DNA from: Clostridiales bacterium
Lineage (GTDB): Bacteria > Bacillota > Clostridia > Peptostreptococcales > JAAYPU01
Reading direction: 5' to 3'
NCBI GenBank assembly: GCA_012519645.1
Contig: JAAYPU010000307.1
Location: 1-7,167, forward strand
Length of the DNA stretch: 7,167 nucleotides
In this document: positions 1 through 7,072 of the stretch, piece after piece
How the letters are laid out: the number at the start of each line of letters is the position of its first letter
How positions within the stretch are numbered: position 1 is the stretch's first letter
The notes under the pieces: generated by a model
Told to the model about the DNA's origin: nothing
Database searches by the model: none
The model's input: only the letters and a program-made list of their open reading frames with translations
Made by a program: the position numbers and the translations under genes

Positions 1-1
1 A

Positions 2-1168
2 AAATTTGCAAGATACTATACACCTTTTGTCGTATTTTCAGCCCTTGCCTTGGCTATAATTCCTCCGTTGGTTATTGAAGGAGCCTTATTCTCGGAATGG
101 CTTCACAGAGCCTTGATTTTCCTTGTACTATCCTGTCCCTGTGCTTTGGTCATCTCAATTCCTCTTGGATTTTTCGGAGGCATTGGAGGTGCGTCGCGGA
201 ATGGTATTCTCATAAAGGGAGGCAATTATCTGGATGCTTTAAATAAAATAGATACGATCGTTTTTGATAAAACTGGCACTTTGACCAAAGGAGTATTCAA
301 AGTGACAAAAATAGTTCCTTCGGGCACTATTGAAGAGGATGACCTGCTGAAATATGCTGCATATGCAGAAAGTTATTCCAATCATCCTATCGCTTCGTCC
401 ATTATAAAGGCTTTCGGAAAGGACATAAATAAGGATGATATTTCGGAATACAAAGAAATTGCAGGTCATGGCATCCAAATCGCCATAAGAGGGAAAAAAG
501 TCATCGTCGGAAATGCAAAGCTTATGGAAAATGAAAATATAATATACCCGGACATATCATCCGATGCAACTATAATACACATTGCAATAGATGATATTTA
601 CGCAGGATATATAATCATCTCTGATGAGATAAAAGAAGATAGCCTATTTACAATAAAGGCTCTTAAAGAAAAAGGCATTAAGCGGATCATCATGCTTACA
701 GGCGACAGCAAATCCGCAGGTGAGAAAATAGGTTATGATTTAGGATTAGATGAGGTTTATTCCGAATTGCTGCCTCATGAAAAAATAGAGAAGCTTGAAT
801 TGATCGAAAAGCAAAAAAAATCAAAGCACAATATTTTGTTTGCAGGCGACGGTATCAATGATGCACCTGTACTGGCACGTGCGGATATCGGTGTTGCCGT
901 GGGAGGATTGGGTTCTGATGCTGCTATTGAAGCTGCAGATATTGTCCTGATGACAGATGAGCCTTCGAAGCTTATCACAGCTCTAAATATTGCAAAAAAA
1001 ACAAGACGAATCGTTATCCAAAACATAGCCTTCGCTTTATGCATTAAGACATTAGTATTAATTTTAGGAGCCCAAGGCCTTGCCACCTTGTGGGAAGCCG
1101 TCTTTGCTGACGTAGGCGTAGCAATCCTTGCAATCTTAAATGCCATGCGCATATTGAAAGTTAAATGA
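2..1168 (+). CDS. cadA: Heavy-metal-translocating P1B-type ATPase (Zn/Cd/Pb type), C-terminal part, 5' end outside window
   Basis: This integral membrane ATP-driven pump most likely exports Zn2+, Cd2+ or Pb2+. The reading frame is open from base 2; the first residues (KFARYYTP) are typical family sequence, so the TTG at 50 is not the start. 388 residues are visible of a usual 700 or so; any metal-binding domain, the first membrane helices and the actuator domain are missing. Counting from base 2, I see the membrane metal site CPC at 45-47, the phosphorylation motif DKTGTLT (Asp89), the P1B HP signature at 128-129, TGD at 233-235 and GDGINDAP from 282. The last membrane pair carries a Lys (349) and an Asp-Val-Gly (370-372), the residues known from the ZntA/CadA (P1B-2) group and absent from copper pumps. 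All catalytic residues in view are intact. The gene ends in a palindrome shared with the convergent gene. The symbol cadA is a family-level name; the exact metal cannot be read from the sequence. Confidence 0.93.
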   Translation, partial: KFARYYTPFVVFSALALAIIPPLVIEGALFSEWLHRALIFLVLSCPCALVISIPLGFFGGIGGASRNGILIKGGNYLDALNKIDTIVFDKTGTLTKGVFKVTKIVPSGTIEEDDLLKYAAYAESYSNHPIASSIIKAFGKDINKDDISEYKEIAGHGIQIAIRGKKVIVGNAKLMENENIIYPDISSDATIIHIAIDDIYAGYIIISDEIKEDSLFTIKALKEKGIKRIIMLTGDSKSAGEKIGYDLGLDEVYSELLPHEKIEKLELIEKQKKSKHNILFAGDGINDAPVLARADIGVAVGGLGSDAAIEAADIVLMTDEPSKLITALNIAKKTRRIVIQNIAFALCIKTLVLILGAQGLATLWEAVFADVGVAILAILNAMRILKVK

Positions 1169-1199
1169 GGAAATTTCTATTATGAAATTTCCTCATTTA
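1162..1199. terminator. Bidirectional terminator hairpin shared by two convergent genes
   Basis: A perfect 16-bp inverted repeat (1162-1177 pairing with 1184-1199) closes a 6-nt loop, TATTAT. The outer stem is A/T-rich (AAAT...ATTT), so each direction reads A-tract, GC-containing stem (GAGGA/TCCTC), then a U-rich end. The TGA of the metal ATPase (1166-1168) is in the left arm. The TGA of the minus-strand PAS/GGDEF/HD-GYP gene (1193-1195) is in the right arm. The position between converging genes fits a two-way intrinsic terminator. The U-tails beyond the stem are only moderate, so efficiency is unknown. Confidence 0.8.
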
Positions 1200-3697
1200 T
1201 CATATATCTCAATAAATTTTTCTACGATTTTGGGGTCAAATTGTGTACCTGCACATTTTTTTATTTCTTTGATTGCTTCTTTATGAGTAACGGCTTTACT
1301 ATAAGCTCGTTCATTAGTCATTACATCATAAGCATCCGCAATTGCCACAATACGTGAAAGCAGCGGGATCTCGTTCTCTTTTAGCTTTTGTGGGTATCCG
1401 TTTCCATCCCATCTTTCATGGTGCGATAATATATAATCTGCATATTGTGAAAGCTCCGGTGTCGCTTGGGCTATTCTGTACCCTATTTCAGAATGCTTTT
1501 TCATCTCTTTCCATTCTTCTTCGGTTAAGGGACCCGGTTTCATCAAAATACTATCATTTACGGCAATCTTTCCGATATCGTGAAGCATGGACAGAAGCTT
1601 TAAGTCTGCAATCTCACTTTCATTAAGCCCTATAAGCTTACCAATTTCAGCACTTACTTTTGCTATTCTTTCTGCATGCTCTTCTGTTTCATTGCTTCTT
1701 TCAGATAATGTTTTTTTCAGCGATGCAATTACAGAGCTTCTAAAGCTTTTGCTTTCCAGAAGTTTTTGGCGATACATCATTTCTTCCGCCATCTTTATTA
1801 CATTAAAGTGCTTTTCATTCTTTTCGTATTTAGTAGCACGTCCTAAAGCAATACTAAGCCGGATCGTATGACTGGTTGTTTTATTGCATTCTTCCTGTAT
1901 CCTTTTACAAATTTCATCTGTTTCAAATTCTTCAGCTTTAGGAAGCAGAACAATAAATTCATCTCCGCCCCAGCGCGCTATAGTGTCTTCTTTTCTGCAG
2001 CATTTTGTTAATATCTTTGCAATTTTTTTAAGGATATTATCTCCTTCTGCATGTCCAAAAACATCGTTGGTAATTTTCAAACCGTTGACATCGCCTATTA
2101 TAATTGAGAAAGGATATTCTCCTTTAGTTTCCTGCAGCTTTAACTGCTCTTCAAAAAATGCCCTATTATACAGTCCTGTAAGTTTATCATGAAAGCTTAA
2201 ATACAAAACTTCCTCTTCTTTTTTCTTTGCCTCATCCACATCTCTGAAAACGAGAACAACACCAAAAATCTGGCCCTGTTTATTTTTAATAGGTGCAGCA
2301 CTGTCAGCTATAGATTTTTCTACCCCTTGCCTGGATATGATAGCTGTATGGTTAGCAAGCTCAACAACTTTTCCTTCCTTAAGAACTTTATCGACCGGAT
2401 TTTCACATATCCTTCTCGTTTTCTCATTAATAATATGAAAAACTTCGGATAATGGTTTTCCTTCTGCTTCTGACGATTTCCATCCCGTTAATTCTTCCGC
2501 CACTGCATTCATCAAAGTAACTTTTCCATCTGCATCAGTTGTAATAACGGCATCACCTATAGACTTCAGAGTCGTTAACAATCTTTCCTTTTCTGCATAA
2601 TATGATTCCTCAGATTTTTTTATTTCAGTTATATCCGAAAATATAGAAGCAAAATATCCTTTTTGGGAAGAGGTTGCGGATATTTTAAAGTATTTATCTA
2701 ATGGTTCAAAATAAGTAACATATGAATATGGTTTACCGGTACGTGCAACTTCGCTATATACTTCAAGAAATGGCGCTTTACCTGTTCCATAATATTCGCT
2801 GGCAAGAATGCCTTCTTCTACTTTTTTTTCAATACCCGTATGGAGATAAAAGCTGTCATTTGCTTCAAGCAAGGCATAATCTATCGGTATGCCTTTTTCA
2901 TCATATATTATTTTATGAAGAACTAAGCCCTCCTCCATATTCTCAAATAACAGTCTCCTCTTCTTTGCAGCAAAAACTTTATCCGAAATATCCTGACTGA
3001 TATCATAAAACAGATCATCTTCCACGAAACAATTCCATTCAATAGTGCGGTAATTGCCTTCTTTGCTCCTTACCCGCAGTATACAGTCTCTAACAATTTT
3101 CCCTTTACTCAATATTTCTTTTTCTTTATAATAAATTTCTAAGTCATCCGGATGTATGATATCTTCAAATGTCATATTAAGAAACTCTTTCTCCGAATAG
3201 CCTGTAGAGTTTATCCATGATTTATTAATGCTGATGAATTTTTCATCCGCACTTCTCACATCTACTAAGTTAGGAGTAAAGGTCTCGAAAATCTCAAATG
3301 TCTTGCTTACCTTTACAAATTGATCTTCTATAAGCTTATCGCGTGTTATATCTTTCCATATTGAAAAAACCAGAGGAATATCATCTTCATATATGAAAGT
3401 AAGGGTTATCTCAAACCAGTAGCTTTCACCATCTTCTGCCAAACAAAACCATTTAAACTTATAATTATCTAATGATTTCTCTTTCCATATTCTTTCTATT
3501 TTAAATGATGAGCGCTCACCATCCGGCTGAAATTCGGGAGATATATCAACCAGAGTTTTTCCAATCAAACCTTCTTCGTTTGATACTTTCAAACAGTCTG
3601 CTAATGCTTGGTTGCATTTTACAATAGTGCTACCTTCAAATACCGCCATTGGAATATTTGATTTTTCGAACCCAATCTCATAAAGATTTTTATTCAT
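1193..3697 (-). CDS. Cytoplasmic c-di-GMP signalling protein: four PAS-like domains, GGDEF and HD-GYP
   Basis: The 834-residue product probably both makes and degrades cyclic di-GMP under control of PAS sensors. Four PAS-like units lie at about 8-118, 130-238, 246-358 and 370-490; most end in a PAC-like DI(T/S) stretch (for example DITRD, DISDK, DITEIK). The GGDEF domain (about 497-648) has a metal-binding Asp536 in DVNGLK, the signature GGDEF at 577-581, and an RxxD product-inhibition site (Arg568, Asp571) five residues before it. The HD-GYP domain (about 655-834) has His674, HDIGK with His706-Asp707, His735, HH at 759-760, GYP at 767-769 and Asp788. No signal peptide or membrane segment is visible, so it is likely soluble. 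The ATG at 3697 follows an AGGGGAA site by 8 nt. No PAS cofactor or ligand can be assigned. The domain calls are firm; having both activities in the cell is inferred from intact motifs. Confidence 0.95.
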   Translation of the reverse strand: MNKNLYEIGFEKSNIPMAVFEGSTIVKCNQALADCLKVSNEEGLIGKTLVDISPEFQPDGERSSFKIERIWKEKSLDNYKFKWFCLAEDGESYWFEITLTFIYEDDIPLVFSIWKDITRDKLIEDQFVKVSKTFEIFETFTPNLVDVRSADEKFISINKSWINSTGYSEKEFLNMTFEDIIHPDDLEIYYKEKEILSKGKIVRDCILRVRSKEGNYRTIEWNCFVEDDLFYDISQDISDKVFAAKKRRLLFENMEEGLVLHKIIYDEKGIPIDYALLEANDSFYLHTGIEKKVEEGILASEYYGTGKAPFLEVYSEVARTGKPYSYVTYFEPLDKYFKISATSSQKGYFASIFSDITEIKKSEESYYAEKERLLTTLKSIGDAVITTDADGKVTLMNAVAEELTGWKSSEAEGKPLSEVFHIINEKTRRICENPVDKVLKEGKVVELANHTAIISRQGVEKSIADSAAPIKNKQGQIFGVVLVFRDVDEAKKKEEEVLYLSFHDKLTGLYNRAFFEEQLKLQETKGEYPFSIIIGDVNGLKITNDVFGHAEGDNILKKIAKILTKCCRKEDTIARWGGDEFIVLLPKAEEFETDEICKRIQEECNKTTSHTIRLSIALGRATKYEKNEKHFNVIKMAEEMMYRQKLLESKSFRSSVIASLKKTLSERSNETEEHAERIAKVSAEIGKLIGLNESEIADLKLLSMLHDIGKIAVNDSILMKPGPLTEEEWKEMKKHSEIGYRIAQATPELSQYADYILSHHERWDGNGYPQKLKENEIPLLSRIVAIADAYDVMTNERAYSKAVTHKEAIKEIKKCAGTQFDPKIVEKFIEIYDK

Positions 3698-3705
3698 ATA
3701 TATGC

Positions 3706-3712
3706 TTCCCCT
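3706..3712 (-). promoter_or_regulatory. Ribosome binding site of the PAS/GGDEF/HD-GYP gene
   Basis: The minus strand reads AGGGGAA, 8 nt before the ATG at 3697. It is a good but imperfect Shine-Dalgarno match and supports this start. Confidence 0.65.
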
Positions 3713-3757
3713 GCTAATTTAATTTTTCCAATTGTAGCCAATAACTATAATACTCTA

Positions 3758-3786
3758 ATTATACATATTGTTACCCATTTCTACAA
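3758..3786 (-). promoter_or_regulatory. Probable sigma-A-type promoter of the PAS/GGDEF/HD-GYP gene
   Basis: On the minus strand a perfect -10 box TATAAT (3758-3763) lies 17 nt downstream of TTGTAG (3781-3786), which matches the first three bases of the -35 consensus. Transcription would begin near 3751, giving a leader of roughly 50 nt that includes the AGGGGAA site. The -35 box starts only a few bases beyond the U-tract of the preceding terminator, so the two elements sit back to back. The -10 box and spacing are good; the -35 box is weak. Confidence 0.45.
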
Positions 3787-3789
3787 TAT

Positions 3790-3835
3790 AAAAAACAGCA
3801 GTAGAAGATACCGTAAAACCGGTATCTTTACTGCT
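3790..3835 (-). terminator. Rho-independent terminator of the SLH-domain gene
   Basis: An inverted repeat (3797-3812 with 3821-3835) pairs over 15 bp with one bulged base (3804), and G3813-C3820 can extend it to leave a 6-nt loop. In minus-strand sense the stem is followed by TG and then six U residues (3790-3795). It starts 43 nt after the stop codon of the SLH gene, which is where its terminator is expected. The plus-strand side also ends in a short T run (3835-3838), but no plus-strand gene needs it. Confidence 0.9.
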
Positions 3836-3878
3836 TTTCTGCCGCATGATACATAGTTCATTATTTTGCCATTATTTT

Positions 3879-6326
3879 TTATAGTCCTACTTTGCTTAAA
3901 TCTGATTTCTTTACTACAAATATTGTATCGTATATTGAATAGGTCGTATCCAATTCATCTTCATCTTGGTCATAAACATCATATGCAGCCGCATACGCAC
4001 CCGTCCTCAGAACAGTTTGCGATGCTTCCTTCCACCTGTCAAAATCACCACTGGTATTAAATGATGCTACATAAATAGTAACTTCGTCACTATATTCATA
4101 AGCATGACCATCAATATCAAGTACATAATCATCCGTATCGGCATCAGTTATTTTACCGCAATCCGCAATGATTCCTCCTAATGTTCGGACTACTTCAGTA
4201 TCATCTCCAAGTTTGCCTCCTGTCAGCTTGATTCTGAGGAATGAATCATTTTTGATTATTCCCGGAGATAAACTATCTACTGTCAAATAAGTTTTTTCTT
4301 TACCATTTATAAGCATATTTACTTCATTAACTACAATATCATCTTCATCCAATACACTGCCATAGGATATAACTACTCCATATAAATCATCCGTTGCTTT
4401 AACATTTCCTGATTGGATAGATACTGCCACGATCTTATTATCATCCGCTTTTTTAACATATACTGCAGGGAATTTTGATCCGTCATCTTCCAATTCATTC
4501 CTTGAAATTATTTTGGACTTATCAGGATCATCGGTATTGAATTTAAAAATTACTGCATTTGATGCGAGTTCTATGTTGCCAAGACGATTCGTTCTGCTGT
4601 TATAAGCTACATTCCAGGATTTATATTCGCCAAGAATTATCTTTGTAACCTCCTTGGAACTGTTAACCGAATATTTTACTATTGCCTGCGGTACAACTGC
4701 TGATGCCGCGGCACCAGTTAATGCAATTCTACCTGAACTTGTAATTCCCACTAATGCGGTCGTGTTAGATCCGGAAACAAAATCTGCATCTTCATCTATT
4801 TCAAAATTAATTATTTCACCATTTTTTGTTAAAAGCTTTACTTTTGCCGGGATGCCATAATCATCATTGCCTTTTGAAGTGTCAATAACCATCGCGTAGT
4901 TTCCGGCTGAAGCTGAATCTGTTTCTTTGAAGTATGCCAGTTTTCCGTCCGGCGAAAGAGAAGCTTCTATCACGGAACCTAAATCATAATCATCAAAATC
5001 CTTTAAAGCTTCATCTACCTTATATGCTTTACCATCTATATATATCCTCTTCGGACTTGTTGTCGTTTTAGTGACTTTCCCTTTAATAGTTTTCTTTGAT
5101 ACTACCAGCTTTAATATTTCGTTATCATCGTCTGTATATACTTCAACAATATCATCCTTATCTATATCCTCTAATTCGTCTGCATCACCTGTGACCTTCA
5201 TTTTATCGCTTATTTCATCATAATAGTCCCTAGGCACCTTCGCATCAAAAATTTCATCATCTTCATCATCCAGCACATCTTCGATAGCATATAAATCAGA
5301 TTGGGACACTCTATAAATGCCATCTCTCAGCCAACCAGACAATGAGTATGGTGTCATTGTAACACCGCTTAATGTTCCGGCGATGGTAACTTCTTTGTCA
5401 TCAAATTCGCTAATATCAACGCCTTTTCTTTCTACTCCATTACAATAAATTTTTATATCCTTAAAGCTTTTTATTTTGTACTCCTTATTATCTTTATCTA
5501 TCAGCATTTTATTAGGTACATCTATTTCTCCTTTAATAACATCCGACTCGACCTTTGTTACACAAATAAACTTTTTATTACCTGTTCTTTCCTTATATAA
5601 GTCTACTATTTGCCCCACATACTCCGTTAAATCGATATAGGATTTTGACGAGGTATTGTCATCCGGTTCTACAGGATGGTCATCTACCAGCTCTGCCCCT
5701 AACCTTTTTATCATTTTGTCTTCAGGGCTGTATTCAACAAATATATTATCCCTCACACTCACTCTTCCCATTTTCTTATCCAATAGTTCAAATACCATTT
5801 GAGCTATATCGCCTCTGTTTGCACCGCCAACCTTTGTGGATACATTATCAAAAAGCCCTAATACCATAGCTTTTGTTACATAGTTTGCCGGCCATGTACC
5901 TACTAAAGCTTCGTCTGTATAACCTAATGCCCGGACCATCATTGTCGCCGCTTCAGCATAGGATACAGTTTGATTCGGCTTAAACGTTCCATCAGGATAA
6001 CCGTTTATAATACCCAGACTTGCTGCGTATGCAACATATCTGTCCGCCCAGTGGCCGGACATATCCCGAAAACTGCTTTTTGCATCATTGATTACATTAC
6101 CATAACCTGATGCTGCAATTAATATTTTTGCCATTTCCGCTCTTGTTACGATATTCTTAGGTTTGAATAATCCGTCCGGATAGCCGTCAATTATTCCAAG
6201 AGCCATTAACACCTCTACCGCTGTTTCATTTTTTGTGTCTGTTACGTCTTTAGGTGCTCCATAGGCAAAACTAAAAATTCCTAGTACTAATAAAAGTACT
6301 AAAATAAACGAAATTCCTTTACGCAT
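3879..6326 (-). CDS. Secreted SLH-domain (S-layer-type) cell-surface protein
   Basis: The 815-residue protein begins with a signal peptide (MRKG, a hydrophobic core at about 5-20, then AYG with likely cleavage before Ala24). Three SLH domains follow at about 25-77, 83-137 and 144-188. Their motifs are GYPDG with TRAE (61-64), GYPDGTF with SYAE (122-125), and a diverged third copy with NRGD (170-173). SLH trimers bind secondary cell-wall polymer, so the protein should sit non-covalently on the cell wall. The rest (about 190-815) is acidic, has no catalytic motif that I recognise, and seems to consist of diverged beta-rich modules with a recurring 'I.IDGK.Y' strand. There is no C-terminal membrane helix or LPXTG sorting signal. 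A perfect AAGGAGG lies 9 nt before the ATG and a strong terminator follows, suggesting a single well-expressed gene. It could be an S-layer subunit or a minor surface protein; the sequence does not decide. Confidence 0.9.
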   Translation of the reverse strand: MRKGISFILVLLLVLGIFSFAYGAPKDVTDTKNETAVEVLMALGIIDGYPDGLFKPKNIVTRAEMAKILIAASGYGNVINDAKSSFRDMSGHWADRYVAYAASLGIINGYPDGTFKPNQTVSYAEAATMMVRALGYTDEALVGTWPANYVTKAMVLGLFDNVSTKVGGANRGDIAQMVFELLDKKMGRVSVRDNIFVEYSPEDKMIKRLGAELVDDHPVEPDDNTSSKSYIDLTEYVGQIVDLYKERTGNKKFICVTKVESDVIKGEIDVPNKMLIDKDNKEYKIKSFKDIKIYCNGVERKGVDISEFDDKEVTIAGTLSGVTMTPYSLSGWLRDGIYRVSQSDLYAIEDVLDDEDDEIFDAKVPRDYYDEISDKMKVTGDADELEDIDKDDIVEVYTDDDNEILKLVVSKKTIKGKVTKTTTSPKRIYIDGKAYKVDEALKDFDDYDLGSVIEASLSPDGKLAYFKETDSASAGNYAMVIDTSKGNDDYGIPAKVKLLTKNGEIINFEIDEDADFVSGSNTTALVGITSSGRIALTGAAASAVVPQAIVKYSVNSSKEVTKIILGEYKSWNVAYNSRTNRLGNIELASNAVIFKFNTDDPDKSKIISRNELEDDGSKFPAVYVKKADDNKIVAVSIQSGNVKATDDLYGVVISYGSVLDEDDIVVNEVNMLINGKEKTYLTVDSLSPGIIKNDSFLRIKLTGGKLGDDTEVVRTLGGIIADCGKITDADTDDYVLDIDGHAYEYSDEVTIYVASFNTSGDFDRWKEASQTVLRTGAYAAAYDVYDQDEDELDTTYSIYDTIFVVKKSDLSKVGL

Positions 6327-6335
6327 GCATTCTTT

Positions 6336-6342
6336 CCTCCTT
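6336..6342 (-). promoter_or_regulatory. Strong ribosome binding site of the SLH-domain gene
   Basis: The minus strand carries AAGGAGG, a full match to the anti-Shine-Dalgarno core, 9 nt before the ATG at 6326. It fixes this start over an out-of-frame ATG four bases upstream (6328-6330), which would be too close to the site. Confidence 0.9.
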
Positions 6343-6373
6343 CAGTAGCTATATTATTCATAAAGGGTAAAAA

Positions 6374-6423
6374 GTTTGATTATCTCATGTCAAACTATCC
6401 ACCCCTATAAGATAATTTGACAA
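6374..6423 (-). promoter_or_regulatory. Candidate promoter region of the SLH-domain gene with overlapping inverted repeat
   Basis: Two -35-like boxes occur on the minus strand. TTGTCA (6418-6423) lies 18 nt before GATAGT (6394-6399), a 4/6 match to the -10 box. A perfect TTGACA (6388-6393) has no good -10 box at 16-19 nt. The second box overlaps the right arm of an inverted repeat, GTTTGA (6374-6379) with TCAAAC (6390-6395), 10 nt apart, which could be an operator or a leader hairpin. The remaining upstream sequence (about 6424-6530) is AT-rich, and I recognise no riboswitch in it. The promoter assignment is tentative. Confidence 0.3.
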
Positions 6424-6530
6424 TTTGATATATATGTATATTGGGGGCAAAACACGTTACTACATAGTATGTTCGGGTCTTATGCATATGTTTTACAATT
6501 AGATTACATATATTAGATGTGGCTAAATTT

Positions 6531-6576
6531 TGCATAAAAAAAATACTTTCATTAAAAGAAAGTATTTTTTTATGCA
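6531..6576 (-). terminator. AT-rich terminator hairpin downstream of the cupin gene
   Basis: The arms TGCAT-A8-TACTTTC (6531-6550) and GAAAGTA-T7-ATGCA (6558-6576) pair over 19 bp with one extra A, around a 7-nt loop. The core stem ATACTTTC/GAAAGTAT followed by a run of U is a typical intrinsic terminator. It starts 22 nt after the cupin stop codon. The near-perfect symmetry lets it work in both directions, although no plus-strand gene is seen. Confidence 0.85.
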
Positions 6577-6598
6577 TTTTATTTCAATTTCATTAAGT

Positions 6599-6943
6599 TT
6601 ATAAATATGCTCCACCCGTATTATTTTTATTCAAGGTTCCATCAATTTCAATAAGCAGACATTTGACTAATTCTTTACATACTGGTCTATGCCGTACTCC
6701 TTTTGGAATAATGACTAATTCTCCCTCCGACAAGCAGACTGTTCCATCATCTGATTCAATATCAAATTTCCCTTCAATACAATAAAACAGTTCGTCAGAA
6801 TTTTCGTGGACATGAAAATCCAATATCCTGTTTTCTGCTTTTAAAACATGAAGTATATGATTATTTAACTGTCCCACATTCAAATAAGAGAACAGTTTAT
6901 CAATACTGTCAACTTTTTCTTTTAGATTCACTTTTTCCAACAT
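6599..6943 (-). CDS. Small single-domain cupin protein
   Basis: The product is a 114-residue single beta-barrel of the cupin superfamily, probably cytoplasmic and metal-binding. Motif 1 is HxH-(4)-E-(6)-G, with His44, His46, Glu51 and Gly58. Motif 2 is G-(5)-PxGxxH, with His85 as the fourth ligand, so the complete 3-His/1-Glu metal site is present. I chose the ATG at 6943. The frame could extend to a TTG at 6979, but the extra 12 residues are hydrophobic, have no Shine-Dalgarno site, and precede MLEKVNL, where homologues I know of usually begin. The RBS is weak (GGGG about 9 nt before the ATG). No substrate can be assigned: stand-alone cupins of this size include isomerases, dioxygenases and proteins of unknown function. 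It is bounded by hairpins on both sides and appears monocistronic. I could not find a convincing promoter. Confidence 0.88.
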   Translation of the reverse strand: MLEKVNLKEKVDSIDKLFSYLNVGQLNNHILHVLKAENRILDFHVHENSDELFYCIEGKFDIESDDGTVCLSEGELVIIPKGVRHRPVCKELVKCLLIEIDGTLNKNNTGGAYL

Positions 6944-7037
6944 CGCTTTTACCCCATCAAAAACAATAATTAAAATCAATGCCCGTAAAAATTATGTGAT
7001 ACTATTTATTTACAATTGGTATTTGTTATATTTACTA

Positions 7038-7064
7038 AAAGAGTCTCAGCGAATGAGACTCTTT
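7038..7064 (-). terminator. Hairpin, probable terminator of a minus-strand transcript from the right
   Basis: A perfect 11-bp stem (AAAGAGTCTCA at 7038-7048 with TGAGACTCTTT at 7054-7064) closes a 5-nt loop. In minus-strand sense the stem runs into TTTTAGTAAATA, a short U tail. It most likely ends transcription arriving from beyond the right edge, before the cupin gene. It could instead be an attenuator in the cupin leader. Confidence 0.6.
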
Positions 7065-7072
7065 CAGCAATT

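Noticed and set aside
239..478. Minus-strand open frame opposite the metal ATPase
   Set aside because: It lies wholly within the strongly conserved ATPase coding sequence, and its translation has no domain character.
775..1152. 125-codon minus-strand open frame opposite the ATPase 3' end
   Set aside because: It is antisense to the GDGIND and last membrane-helix region of the ATPase and has a low-complexity Ser/Ala/Ile translation, as expected from a shadow frame.
1342..3000. Several plus-strand open frames of 92-102 codons opposite the PAS/GGDEF/HD-GYP gene
   Set aside because: All are antisense to conserved domains, with Ser/Leu-rich translations and no ribosome binding sites or families.
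6424..6530. Possible c-di-GMP (GEMM) riboswitch upstream of the SLH gene
   Set aside because: I looked because a c-di-GMP gene is adjacent, but saw none of the conserved GEMM core or its paired helices; the stretch is just AT-rich, with a small ACATA/TATGT palindrome at 6462-6472.
6395..6577. 60-codon minus-strand open frame between the SLH and cupin genes
   Set aside because: Its start lies inside the cupin terminator hairpin, it has no Shine-Dalgarno site, it runs through the SLH promoter region, and its translation shows no recognisable domain.
6944..6979. N-terminal extension of the cupin from a TTG start at 6979
   Set aside because: The added residues are hydrophobic and not part of the cupin fold, no RBS precedes the TTG, and the ATG at 6943 gives a normal family start.
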